Assembly (NCBI RefSeq): GCF_002211285.1
Contig: NZ_LOKX01000023.1
Location: forward strand, 124,001 to 188,000
Length of the DNA stretch: 64,000 nt
Source: Rhizobium sp. R635
GTDB lineage: Bacteria > Pseudomonadota > Alphaproteobacteria > Rhizobiales > Rhizobiaceae
Reading direction: 5' to 3'
Below the pieces are notes generated by a model, which was given only the letters and a program-made list of their open reading frames with translations, had not been told where the DNA came from and made no database searches. The position numbers and the translations under genes are program-made. Each line of letters begins with the position of its first letter. Within the stretch, counting starts at the first letter, position 1. Positions 24,891 to 33,226 of this stretch are shown piece after piece.

Positions 24891-25979
24891 ATGGCGATCC
24901 AGACAAAGAAACGAGACTATGACCTGCTCGGCGAAAGCGGCCGCACCGCCGTCGAGACGGGGCTGGCGGCAGCCGAGTGGTATCACACCGAGATTCCGCG
25001 CAAGGAGATGAAGGCGCTGATGCAGCGCTCCGATGCGCCGGCGATCCGTGACACCATCATCTGGCTTGGCAGCATGGTCGTCTTTGCCGGGCTCGGCATT
25101 TACTTCTGGGGCTCGTGGGTCGCGATACCCTTCTTCCTCGCTTACGGCGTGCTCTACGGCTCGGCCTCCGACAGCCGCTGGCATGAATGTGGTCACGGCA
25201 CCGCCTTCAAGACGCGCTGGATGAACGACGCCGTCTACCAGATCGCCTGCTTCATGATCATGCGCAATCCGGTGACCTGGCGCTGGAGCCATACGCGCCA
25301 CCACACCGATACCGTCATCGTCGGCCGCGATCCCGAAATCGCCGTCATGCGGCCGCCGGATCTCGTCCGGCTGGTCCTCAATTTCTTCGGCATCCTCGAC
25401 GCCTGGCATGCGGTCGTCGACATGCTGCGCAATGCCTTCGGCGTCATCAGCGCGGCGGAAAAGACCTTCATTCCCGAGATGGAGCAGCCGAAGGCGATCC
25501 GCTTCGCCCGTATATGGCTCGCCATCTATATCGTCACGATCGCGACCGCCATCGCCACGGGCTCGATCCTGCCGCTGATGCTGATCGGCCTGCCGCGCCT
25601 CTACGGCGCATGGCACCATGTTCTGACCGGGCTGCTGCAGCATGGCGGCTTGGCCGACAATGTGATCGACCACCGGCTGAACAGCCGCACTGTTTACATG
25701 AACCCGATCAGCCGCTTCATCTACTGGAACATGAACTACCACGTCGAACATCACATGTTCCCGATGGTGCCCTACCACGCACTGCCCAGGCTGCATGCGA
25801 TGATCAAGCACGACCTGCCGGCGCCGAACCCGTCGATCTGGTCCGGCTATCGCGAGATGATCCCGGCCTTCCTGCGCCAGTTGCGCAACGAGGACTACTT
25901 CCTGAAACGCGAACTGCCGGCAACCGCTCGGCCCTATCGCGAAGAATTCCACAACGAACTGGCCCCGGCGGCACAATAA
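24891..25979 (+). CDS. mocD: MocD-like di-iron oxygenase/fatty acid desaturase family protein
   Basis: A 362-residue membrane di-iron enzyme. Three histidine boxes are intact: HECGH at 98-102, HTRHH at 134-138 and HVEHH at 284-288. Hydrophobic segments near 58-88 and 210-240 would form hairpins in the inner membrane. GGGAGG is 6 nt before the second of two adjacent ATGs, which I take as the start. A Rieske ferredoxin and a ferredoxin reductase follow, the same three-part set as the rhizopine genes mocDEF of Rhizobium, where MocD is thought to demethylate 3-O-methyl-scyllo-inosamine. The substrate here is not proven, and a lipid or alkane desaturase is the alternative. Confidence 0.72.
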   Translation: MAIQTKKRDYDLLGESGRTAVETGLAAAEWYHTEIPRKEMKALMQRSDAPAIRDTIIWLGSMVVFAGLGIYFWGSWVAIPFFLAYGVLYGSASDSRWHECGHGTAFKTRWMNDAVYQIACFMIMRNPVTWRWSHTRHHTDTVIVGRDPEIAVMRPPDLVRLVLNFFGILDAWHAVVDMLRNAFGVISAAEKTFIPEMEQPKAIRFARIWLAIYIVTIATAIATGSILPLMLIGLPRLYGAWHHVLTGLLQHGGLADNVIDHRLNSRTVYMNPISRFIYWNMNYHVEHHMFPMVPYHALPRLHAMIKHDLPAPNPSIWSGYREMIPAFLRQLRNEDYFLKRELPATARPYREEFHNELAPAAQ

Positions 25980-26000
25980 TCACGATCGAGGGAGGATAAT

Positions 26001-26315
26001 ATGAGCGGAAACTGGATCGAAGTCTGCGGCAAGGACGAGATCGACGAAGAGGATGTCATCCGCTTCGATCATGAGGGACGCACCTTTGCAGTCTATCGCA
26101 GCCCGGATGACGAGTTCTTCGCGACCGACGGGCTTTGCACGCACGAACATATCCATCTCGCCGACGGGCTTGTCATGGATGAGATCATCGAATGTCCGAA
26201 ACATAATGGCCGCTTCAACTACAAGACGGGCGAAGCCAAGGGCGCGCCGGTCTGCGTCAACCTCAGGACTTATCCGGTAAAGGTTGAAGGCGGCAGCGTC
26301 TTCATCTCGATCTGA
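26001..26315 (+). CDS. mocE: MocE-like Rieske-type [2Fe-2S] ferredoxin
   Basis: A 104-residue soluble electron carrier. The Rieske cluster ligands are clear: CTH near residues 46-48 and CPKH about 18 residues later. It would pass electrons from the reductase encoded next to the di-iron oxygenase encoded just upstream. It begins 21 nt after that gene behind GGGAGGA. The size and motifs fit bacterial Rieske ferredoxins of multi-component oxygenases and the MocE protein of rhizopine catabolism. Confidence 0.83.
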   Translation: MSGNWIEVCGKDEIDEEDVIRFDHEGRTFAVYRSPDDEFFATDGLCTHEHIHLADGLVMDEIIECPKHNGRFNYKTGEAKGAPVCVNLRTYPVKVEGGSVFISI

Positions 26316-26325
26316 GGAGGCAGAC

Positions 26326-27552
26326 GTGGCTCATTTCGTCATCATCGGAGCCGGCGAATGCGGTGCGCGCGCCGCCTTCGCCTTGCGGGAGAAGGGCTTT
26401 GCCGGCGAGATAACGCTTGTCGGCGCCGAACCCCTTCACCCTTACGAGCGGCCACCGCTTTCGAAGGCCGGCTCCGCCGATGCGGCCGATCCGAAATTCA
26501 TCGCCACACTGGAGAAATACACAGAAAGCGGCATCCGGCTGCTGACCGGCCTGGAGGCGAGGGATTTCGACACCACATCCAGGACCGTCACGCTCTCCGA
26601 CGGCACGACGCTCTCCTATGACAAGCTTCTGCTTGCAACAGGCGCGAGCGCGCGTTCGCTTCCCGGTGCTTCGGAGAACAGTCCGCATATCCGTTCGTTG
26701 CGGACGCATCACGATGCGGCAGCGCTACGCGATGCGATGAAGCCGGGGCGGCATATCGCCATCATCGGCGGCGGCTTCATCGGACTGGAACTTGCGGCGA
26801 CCGCACGGCTGCTCGGCGCCGGCGTCACCGTCGTCGAGGGACTGGAGCGGGTGCTGAAGCGCGGCGTGCCTGAAGAAATCGCCCATCTCCTCACCGAGCG
26901 CCATCGCGCCGAGGGCGTCGATGTCCGCTGCGGCGTCTCCATCGCGGCGCTGACCGAGGAAGGCGGAAAGGCGGTGATCAGACTGTCGACCGGGGAAATC
27001 ATAGAGGCTGATCTCGCTCTCGTCGGCATCGGCGCGCGGCCGAATGTCGAGATCGCCGAAAGGGCGGGGCTGACAATCGAAAACGGCATTGCCGTCGACA
27101 CCTATCTGCAGACTTCCGCCCCTGACGTTTTTGCGGCCGGCGACTGCTGCTCCTTCCCCCTGCCGATCTATGACGGCCTGCGGGTAAGGCTCGAATCCTG
27201 GCGCAACGCCCAGGAGCAGGGCACATTGGCCGCGGCCAACATGCTCGGCCTCGACGAAGCCGTTTCGGCTGTGCCGTGGTTCTGGTCGGATCAATACGAC
27301 ATGACGCTGCAAATTGCCGGCCTCGCCGATGGAGCCGTCCTGCATCTGCGGCGCGACCTCGGCCCTGGCGCCTTCATTCTCTTCCATCTCGATGCCGCTG
27401 GCCGGCTGATCGCCGCGAGCGGCATCGGACCGGGCAACACGATCGCGCGCGACATCCGCCTCGCCGAAATGCTGATCGCGGCCCGCGCTCATCCCGATCC
27501 GGCTGCGCTCACAGCCAGCGACGTTAAGCTCAAATCCCTTCTGGCCGCCTGA
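26326..27552 (+). CDS. mocF: MocF-like FAD-dependent ferredoxin reductase
   Basis: A 408-residue flavoprotein that should transfer electrons from NAD(P)H to the Rieske ferredoxin. The FAD-binding IIGAGECGARAAFALRE, the NAD-binding IAIIGGGFIGLELAATARLLGA and the late FAD motif TSAPDVFAAGDCC are all present. The start is a GTG with GAGGAGG (26314-26320) at 5 nt. It completes the three-component oxygenase. A near-exact parS palindrome lies inside the gene at 27225-27240. The family is the ferredoxin/rubredoxin reductase type. Confidence 0.85.
   Translation: MAHFVIIGAGECGARAAFALREKGFAGEITLVGAEPLHPYERPPLSKAGSADAADPKFIATLEKYTESGIRLLTGLEARDFDTTSRTVTLSDGTTLSYDKLLLATGASARSLPGASENSPHIRSLRTHHDAAALRDAMKPGRHIAIIGGGFIGLELAATARLLGAGVTVVEGLERVLKRGVPEEIAHLLTERHRAEGVDVRCGVSIAALTEEGGKAVIRLSTGEIIEADLALVGIGARPNVEIAERAGLTIENGIAVDTYLQTSAPDVFAAGDCCSFPLPIYDGLRVRLESWRNAQEQGTLAAANMLGLDEAVSAVPWFWSDQYDMTLQIAGLADGAVLHLRRDLGPGAFILFHLDAAGRLIAASGIGPGNTIARDIRLAEMLIAARAHPDPAALTASDVKLKSLLAA
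27225..27240. repeat. parS-like palindrome inside mocF (15/16 match)
   Basis: ATTGGCCGCGGCCAAC differs only at the first base from the two exact 16-bp sites in and upstream of repAB. It lies about 11.7 kb from the nearest exact copy. The central GGCCGCGGCC is easy to meet in GC-rich code, but the outer TT/AAC makes chance less likely. Confidence 0.5.
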
Positions 27553-27582
27553 GCCGCCCTCTCTTTTTCAAAGGAATTGACA

Positions 27583-28389
27583 ATGAAGAAACATAAGCGC
27601 GCGACGGTCGCCGATCTGCTTGCGGAAAAGGGCAAGCGCCAGCTCACCATGCTGCGCGTCACCACGCTGGAGGAGGCCGAAGCGGCCGAGAAGGCTGGAA
27701 TCGACATGGTCTCGGTGCCGCCATCGCTGCTCGGCCCGGTCTTTCGCGAGATCGCGCCGACGCCCTTTGCCATTCCGGGGCTCGAATATGGCGATCACGT
27801 CTCGGCGGAAGATTATCTCCGTGCCGCCTTCGCGGCGCTGAAGGCCGGCGGCGATGCCGTCTATTGCGCCGCAAGCCTGCAGACGATCCGGCGCCTGCGG
27901 GATGAAGGCATCCCCGTCTGCGGCCATCTCGGACTGATCCCTTCGAAGGCGACCTGGACGGGCGGTTTCCGCGCCGTCGGCAAGACGGCGGCGAGTGCCG
28001 CCGAGATCTTGCGGCAGACCAAGGCGCTGGAAGAGGCCGGCGCCTTCGCCGCCGAAATCGAAGTCGTCCCCGGCGAGGTCGCGGCCGCCATCAGCGGCAA
28101 CACCTCGATGCTGATGATTTCCATGGGAGCCGGCAGCGGCTGCGACGCCCAATATCTCTTCGCCGATGACGTGCTCGGCGCCAATCGCGACCACACTCCG
28201 CGCCACGCCAAGGTCTATCGCAACTTCGCCGCCGAATATGACCGGCTGCAACGCGAGCGCATCGCCGCCTTCACGGAGTTCGCCGAGGACGTCAAGACCG
28301 GCGCCTATCCGGAAAAGCGCCATTGCGTCGGCATTGATGAAGCGGAGCTCAGGATGTTTCTGGACCAGCTGAAGATGGGTAACATCTGA
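27583..28389 (+). CDS. PanB-like protein (ketopantoate hydroxymethyltransferase family)
   Basis: A 268-residue TIM-barrel protein. The PanB signature region is recognisable (GIPVCGHLGLIPSKATWTGGF, then EAGAFAAEIEVVPGEVAAAI). The N-terminal metal-binding VGDS motif of true PanB is replaced by MVSVPPSLLG, so it is a divergent paralogue. The start at 27583 has AAGGAA at 6 nt; a TTG two codons earlier is less likely. It is the fourth gene of the oxygenase operon. One guess is that it handles a one-carbon or aldol product of the demethylation reaction; pantothenate synthesis is the less likely alternative. Confidence 0.7.
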   Translation: MKKHKRATVADLLAEKGKRQLTMLRVTTLEEAEAAEKAGIDMVSVPPSLLGPVFREIAPTPFAIPGLEYGDHVSAEDYLRAAFAALKAGGDAVYCAASLQTIRRLRDEGIPVCGHLGLIPSKATWTGGFRAVGKTAASAAEILRQTKALEEAGAFAAEIEVVPGEVAAAISGNTSMLMISMGAGSGCDAQYLFADDVLGANRDHTPRHAKVYRNFAAEYDRLQRERIAAFTEFAEDVKTGAYPEKRHCVGIDEAELRMFLDQLKMGNI

Positions 28390-28410
28390 AGACGGCCTTG
28401 CTCGACGCTT

Positions 28411-28568
28411 CCCCCTTCTCCAGAGCGGAGAGAAGATGCCCGCCAGGGCAGATGAGGGGGCGAGCGACGATAGGAGCGAGGCCCTGAGCGTAAGCGAAGG
28501 GCAATGCATGGCGTGCCGAGCGGCCCCCTCATCCGCCCTACGGGCACCTTCTCGCTGGGGAGAAGGGG
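28411..28568. repeat. RIME-like palindromic intergenic element
   Basis: A long imperfect palindrome. The left arm begins CCCCCTTCTCC and contains GATGAGGGGG. The right arm is the reverse complement in outline (CCCCCTCATCCGCCC ... CTTCTCGCTGGGGAGAAGGG). This composition is typical of the mosaic palindromic elements (RIME) found between genes in Rhizobium. It fills most of the gap between the panB-like gene and nrtR and could form a hairpin that separates their transcripts. No coding function is expected. Confidence 0.7.
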
Positions 28569-28605
28569 AGCCTTCCATTGGCTTCCGCGCCGGCCTGTGT
28601 CAGGA

Positions 28606-29544
28606 ATGATCCGTTCGATTCATTCGGAACGGAGTATTCAGCCCCCTGTGACGATCGGCTTTGCGCATGCGGAATTGATTGCGGTGCTCGTCGCTGTGAC
28701 GGGAGACGAGCCGCGTGTGATGACGATCCGTTCCGGCAATGCGCTGCCGTCAGGCCCCTTCGAAATGGGTCATCGCACACTGCAATCAGGCCTGCGCGAA
28801 TGGGTTCAGGAGCAGACGGAGCACCCGGTCGGTTATCTCGAACAGCTCTATACCTTCGCGGACCGTGACCGGAACAACGAAATCCTCGGCGGCCGGACGA
28901 TCTCGATCAGCTATCTCGGCCTCGTCAACGAACAGTCGGGCGCCGGCCGGCCGGGGTGGCACGGCTGGTACGAATATTTCCCCTGGGAAGATCATCGGCA
29001 GGGAAGGCCGGCCGTGCTCGACGAGATCATGGCGCGCCTGAGAAGCTGGGCCGATGCCGACCCGGCGCGGCGCGATCATCGCCACCGCCGGGCGGATTTC
29101 ACCTTCGGCCTCGACGGCGGCGGCTGGAACGAGGATCTCGCGTTGCAGCGCTATGAACTGCTCTATGAAGCAGGGCTCGTCGCCGAAGCGGGATGCACAG
29201 CCGAAGCCAATCTCGGCCGGGCGATGTTTGCCGACCACCGCCGCATTCTGGCGACCGGGATCGCAAGGCTGCGCGCCAAGATCAAATACCGTCCCGTCGT
29301 CTTCGAACTCATGCCGGACAGTTTCACGCTGCTGAGATTGCAGCGCACCATCGAAGCGTTGGCCGGGCTGACGCTGCACAAGCAGAATTTCCGCCGCCTC
29401 ATCGAACAGCAGGAGCTGGTCGAGGAAACCGGCGGAACGGAAAGCGAAACCGGCGGCCGGCCGGCCAAGCTCTTCCGCTTCCGCCATACGGTGCTCGAAG
29501 AACGCGCGCTCGCCGGAACGAAATTACCGCTCTCCCGCAATTGA
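28606..29544 (+). CDS. nrtR: Nudix-related transcriptional regulator of NAD biosynthesis NrtR
   Basis: A 312-residue regulator that joins a Nudix-like sensor domain (residues about 20-150) to a C-terminal winged helix (TLLRLQRTIEALAGLTLHKQNFRRLIEQQELVEETG). Proteins of this family bind ADP-ribose derivatives and repress NAD synthesis genes. It is directly upstream of nadABC with 69 nt between, and two operator-like palindromes lie in that gap. The open frame extends back into the RIME-like repeat, but the start at 28606 excludes repeat-encoded residues. The ribosome site is weak (AGGA), so a start further inside cannot be excluded. Confidence 0.87.
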   Translation: MIRSIHSERSIQPPVTIGFAHAELIAVLVAVTGDEPRVMTIRSGNALPSGPFEMGHRTLQSGLREWVQEQTEHPVGYLEQLYTFADRDRNNEILGGRTISISYLGLVNEQSGAGRPGWHGWYEYFPWEDHRQGRPAVLDEIMARLRSWADADPARRDHRHRRADFTFGLDGGGWNEDLALQRYELLYEAGLVAEAGCTAEANLGRAMFADHRRILATGIARLRAKIKYRPVVFELMPDSFTLLRLQRTIEALAGLTLHKQNFRRLIEQQELVEETGGTESETGGRPAKLFRFRHTVLEERALAGTKLPLSRN

Positions 29545-29569
29545 CATATGCTCAGTATGAGAATATGTC
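29541..29569 (+). promoter_or_regulatory. nadABC promoter
   Basis: TTGACA (29541-29546) is separated by 17 nt from TATGTC (29564-29569). The promoter lies in the nrtR-nadA gap, and its spacer is filled by a palindrome, as expected for a repressed promoter. Confidence 0.75.
29546..29566. promoter_or_regulatory. NrtR operator candidate 1
   Basis: The arms ATATGCTCA (29546-29554) and TGAGAATAT (29558-29566) are inverted around GTA with one mismatch per arm. It overlaps the spacer and the edge of the nadA promoter -10, a position for steric repression. Confidence 0.65.
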
Positions 29570-29580
29570 TTTGCCCATAA

Positions 29581-29599
29581 TATGCTCAAATCGAGCATA
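29581..29599. promoter_or_regulatory. NrtR operator candidate 2
   Basis: TATGCTC-AAATC-GAGCATA is a perfect 7-5-7 inverted repeat sharing TATGCTCA with candidate 1. It lies downstream of the nadA promoter and 14 nt before the nadA start, just upstream of the CAGGAG ribosome site. Confidence 0.65.
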
Positions 29600-29613
29600 A
29601 TCAGGAGCCGGTC

Positions 29614-30585
29614 ATGAATCACGCTGTTTCCGCATCCTCGCTCTACGACCGCGTCAGCCGCGTCATCCCCAAAGCCGAATGGATGACGTACGAAAATGAC
29701 GTCGACGCGATCCTCGAGCTCAAGCGCCGCCGCAACGCCGTCATCCTCGCCCATAACTATCAGACACCGGAGATCTTCCATGGCGTGGCCGATATCGTCG
29801 GCGACAGCCTGGCGCTTGCCCGCAAGGCGATCGAGGTCGATGCGGATGTCATCGTGCTTGCCGGCGTGCACTTCATGGCCGAGACTGCAAAGCTTCTGAA
29901 CCCTGAGAAAACCGTGCTGATCCCGGATCTCGGCGCCGGCTGCTCGCTGGCGGACTCGATCACGCCGGAGGATATCGCGCTGCTGCGCCAGGCCCATCCC
30001 GGCGTCCCCGTCATCACCTATGTCAATACGTCGGCCGCGGTGAAGGCCGCCTCCGACATCTGCTGCACTTCGGGCAATGCCAAGCAGGTGGTGGAATCGC
30101 TCGGCGTGCCGAAGGTGCTGATGATCCCGGACGAATATCTGGCGCGCAATGTCGCCCGCGAGACCGATGTCGAAATCATCGCCTGGCATGGACATTGCGA
30201 GGTGCATGAACTCTTCACTGCCGACGACGTGCGCCAGCTGCGCGAAAACCATCCCGGCGTGACCGTGCTCGCACATCCGGAATGCCCGCCTGACGTCGTG
30301 GCGGAAGCCGATTTCGCCGGCTCGACCGCCGTGATGTCGGATTACGTCGGCACGCAAAAGCCGGCGCGGGTCGTGCTGCTCACCGAATGCTCGATGAGCG
30401 ACAATGTCGCCGTTCATCACCCCGACGTCGAGTTCATCCGGCCCTGCAATCTCTGCCCGCACATGAAGCGGATCACGCTCGCCAATATCCGCGCCGCGCT
30501 CGAAGAAAACCGTCACGAAGTCACGGTCGATCCGGCGATCGCCGTTGCTGCACGCCGCGCCGTTGAGAGGATGCTGGCGATATGA
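29614..30585 (+). CDS. nadA: Quinolinate synthase NadA
   Basis: A 323-residue [4Fe-4S] enzyme that condenses iminoaspartate with dihydroxyacetone phosphate to quinolinate in de novo NAD synthesis. Conserved segments include AVILAHNYQTPEIFHGVADIVGDSLALA, CSLADSITPED, YVNTSAAVKA and the C-terminal cluster region FIRPCNLCPHMKRI. CAGGAG precedes the ATG. It overlaps nadB by 4 nt and is preceded by nrtR and two operator-like palindromes. Length is normal for the short NadA type. Confidence 0.96.
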   Translation: MNHAVSASSLYDRVSRVIPKAEWMTYENDVDAILELKRRRNAVILAHNYQTPEIFHGVADIVGDSLALARKAIEVDADVIVLAGVHFMAETAKLLNPEKTVLIPDLGAGCSLADSITPEDIALLRQAHPGVPVITYVNTSAAVKAASDICCTSGNAKQVVESLGVPKVLMIPDEYLARNVARETDVEIIAWHGHCEVHELFTADDVRQLRENHPGVTVLAHPECPPDVVAEADFAGSTAVMSDYVGTQKPARVVLLTECSMSDNVAVHHPDVEFIRPCNLCPHMKRITLANIRAALEENRHEVTVDPAIAVAARRAVERMLAI

Positions 30586-32123
30586 CCGAGATCCTCGAAC
30601 AGCTGGCAGGGCGCACCGTCATCGTCGGCAGCGGCCTTGCCGGGCTGATGACCGCCCTGACGCTGGCGCCGGAACCCTGCGTCATCGTGACCCGCGCCGC
30701 CCTTGGCGCCGAGACATCGAGCGCCTGGGCGCAGGGCGGCATCGCCGCCAGCATGGGCGCGGATGACAGTGCTGAACTGCATCTTGCCGATACGCTTGCC
30801 GCCGGCGATGGGCTCTGCGATCCGGCGGTTGCCGCCGGCATCATTGCCGAAGCCCCGGCGGCGATTGCCGCACTCGAACGGGCAGGCGTACGTTTCGACA
30901 GGAATGCCGCGGGCGAACTCTCGCTCGGGCTGGAAGCCGCGCATTGCCGCCGCCGCATCGTCCATGCCGAAGGCGACGGCTCCGGGGCGGCGATCACTGC
31001 CGCCCTGGTGCGGGCGGTATTGCAAACACCCTCGATCACCGTGCTCGAAGGCTTCGAGGCTCGGCGGATACTGATGACCGGCGACCATGTGGCGGGCCTG
31101 CTCTGCGCCACCGCGAATGGCGCGGCCATCCTTCCGACGTCCAAGGTGGTGCTCGCCACCGGCGGCATCGGCGGGCTCTATGACGCGACCACCAATCCGA
31201 TGGGCAATTTCGGCCAGGGCATCGCGCTCGCGGCAAGGGCGGGTGCCGATCTCGCGGACATGGAGTTCGTGCAGTTCCATCCGACGGCGCTCGATTCACG
31301 CCGCAGGCCGCTGGCGCTCGTCAGCGAGGCGGTGCGCGGGGAGGGGGCCCTGCTCGTCAACGGAAAGGGCGAACGGTTCATGGCCCGCATATCGGGCGCC
31401 GAGCTTGCGCCGCGCGACGTGGTGGCGCGAGCGATCAGCGCCGAGATCGGCCGTGGCGGCAAGGTCTTCCTCGATGCCCGCAATGCTCTCGGCGGCCGGT
31501 TTGCCATGCGCTTCCCCGTCATTTCAGCCCTTTGCGGCGAGGTCGGTATCGACCCCGCGACAGACCTCATCCCGGTGCGCCCGGCCGTTCACTATCACAT
31601 GGGCGGCGTTGCGACGGATGCGAATGGCCGCAGTTCGGTGCCCGGTCTCTGGGTGGCGGGGGAAGCGGCTTCCACCGGCCTGCACGGCGCAAACCGGCTC
31701 GCCAGTAACTCGCTGTTGGAGGCGACTGTGATGGGCATGCGGACCGCGCGCGATACATCCGGCGTGCCGGCAAATGGTATCGGCTCGGTCATTGCCGCAA
31801 AACTGCCGGCGCCGGCCGATGCATCGCTCGTCCGGCCGATCGTCTCGCGCCATCTCGGCGTGCTGCGCAACGCGGGCACCGTGAATGGAGCGATCGCCGC
31901 ATTGCTGCCGCTCGCCGAAAGCACCGGCCCTGCCGCCGATCCCGCTATCGTCGCTCTGCTGATCGCCGTCTTTGCCAGCCTGCGAATGGAATCGCGCGGC
32001 GCCCATGCCCGTACCGATTTTCCGCTGAGGCTCGCCGATGCGCAGCGGCGGCGGATGGGCCTGTCGGACGCCCTGGAAATCGCCCACGCGACACCGCCCT
32101 ATACGCTTGCAAGGAGTGCCTGA
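30582..32123 (+). CDS. nadB: L-aspartate oxidase NadB
   Basis: A 513-residue flavoprotein that oxidises L-aspartate to iminoaspartate for NadA. The FAD-binding loop VIVGSGLAGLMTALTL, SSAWAQGGIAASMG, VEFVQFHPTAL-type segment (MEFVQFHPTALDS) and GLHGANRLASNSLLEA match the succinate dehydrogenase/aspartate oxidase family. It overlaps nadA by 4 nt, and nadC starts just after its stop, so the three are one operon. The C-terminal helical domain is complete. Confidence 0.96.
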   Translation: MTEILEQLAGRTVIVGSGLAGLMTALTLAPEPCVIVTRAALGAETSSAWAQGGIAASMGADDSAELHLADTLAAGDGLCDPAVAAGIIAEAPAAIAALERAGVRFDRNAAGELSLGLEAAHCRRRIVHAEGDGSGAAITAALVRAVLQTPSITVLEGFEARRILMTGDHVAGLLCATANGAAILPTSKVVLATGGIGGLYDATTNPMGNFGQGIALAARAGADLADMEFVQFHPTALDSRRRPLALVSEAVRGEGALLVNGKGERFMARISGAELAPRDVVARAISAEIGRGGKVFLDARNALGGRFAMRFPVISALCGEVGIDPATDLIPVRPAVHYHMGGVATDANGRSSVPGLWVAGEAASTGLHGANRLASNSLLEATVMGMRTARDTSGVPANGIGSVIAAKLPAPADASLVRPIVSRHLGVLRNAGTVNGAIAALLPLAESTGPAADPAIVALLIAVFASLRMESRGAHARTDFPLRLADAQRRRMGLSDALEIAHATPPYTLARSA

Positions 32124-32124
32124 G

Positions 32125-33024
32125 ATGAGCCTCGTTCCCCTCCCGCGCCTGATCGTCGAACCTTTGGTGCGCGCAGCCCTTCTCGAAGATCTCGGCCTTG
32201 CCGGCGATATCACCTCGACATCCGTCATTCCGAAGGAGCATCGCTCGACGGTGGTGATGGCCGCCCGTCAACCGGGGGTGATTGCCGGCCTCGATGCGGC
32301 CGAACTCGCCTTTTACCTCGTCGATCCCGAAATCACCATGCTCCGCCATCTCGAAGACGGCGATGCGGTCAAGCCGGGTGACGTGATCGCCACCATCGAA
32401 GGCCCGTCGCGCGGCCTGCTCACCGCCGAGCGCACCGCGCTCAATTTCCTCGGTCATCTCTCTGGCATTGCGACCGTCACGGCCGAGATTGCCGCCGCCA
32501 TCAAGAGCACCAAGGCTTCCGTCGCCTGCACGCGCAAGACGACGCCGGGGCTGAGAGCGCTGGAGAAATATGCAGTGCGGGCCGGCGGCGGCATGAACCA
32601 CCGTTTCGCGCTCTACGACGCGGTGCTGATCAAGGATAACCATGTCGCGATCGCCGGCGGCATCACGGAGGCGATCCGCCGGGCGCGGACCGGTGTCGGT
32701 CATATGGTGAAGATCGAGGTCGAGGTCGATACGCTGGATCAATTGCGTGAGGCGATGGAAGTCGGCGTCGATGCCGTTCTGCTCGACAACATGACGCCGG
32801 ATCAGTTGCGCGAAGCCGTCGCCATCATCGCCGGCCGGGCCATCAGCGAAGCATCCGGCCGCGTCACGCCGGTAACGGCCGCCGCAATCGCGGCGTCCGG
32901 GGTCGATCTCATTTCCATCGGCTGGCTGACACACAGCGCGCCGGTGCTCGATATCGGGCTCGATTTCGTCGAGGCGGCAACGGTGGCGGAAACCGGCGCA
33001 AAACGGATCGTCCAGGCACGATGA
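32125..33024 (+). CDS. nadC: Nicotinate-nucleotide pyrophosphorylase (carboxylating) NadC
   Basis: A 299-residue quinolinate phosphoribosyltransferase that makes nicotinate mononucleotide, closing the nadABC branch. CTRKTTPGLRALEKYAVRAGGG with HR following is the phosphoribosyl-binding region, and LIKDNHVAIAGG and VDAVLLDNMTPDQLREAV are family motifs. The start at 32125 has AAGGAG 9 nt upstream and directly follows the nadB stop. The frame is open further upstream inside nadB, but that part would be out of register with the family. Confidence 0.96.
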   Translation: MSLVPLPRLIVEPLVRAALLEDLGLAGDITSTSVIPKEHRSTVVMAARQPGVIAGLDAAELAFYLVDPEITMLRHLEDGDAVKPGDVIATIEGPSRGLLTAERTALNFLGHLSGIATVTAEIAAAIKSTKASVACTRKTTPGLRALEKYAVRAGGGMNHRFALYDAVLIKDNHVAIAGGITEAIRRARTGVGHMVKIEVEVDTLDQLREAMEVGVDAVLLDNMTPDQLREAVAIIAGRAISEASGRVTPVTAAAIAASGVDLISIGWLTHSAPVLDIGLDFVEAATVAETGAKRIVQAR

Positions 33025-33226
33025 TCCTCTAAGTGTGCCGATCGATTTTGAGCTGCGCCGACGGCGACAGTTGAAATAACGTGCCGTAATGAGACGCCGA
33101 ACCTTGCCGCATCAAGTGTTGGCTAAGCATTTTCCTCCACAGCCGGCGCGAAAAGATGCAATTATTCGATGAAACTTCTTCTTTTTATAGCAAAGACGCT
33201 ATGCGCGGCGCTCTTATAGCACTAAC

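Noticed and set aside
33186..33220. Two TATAGC repeats before the BTAD gene as a leaderless promoter
   Set aside because: No -35 element at proper spacing; similarity limited to six bases.
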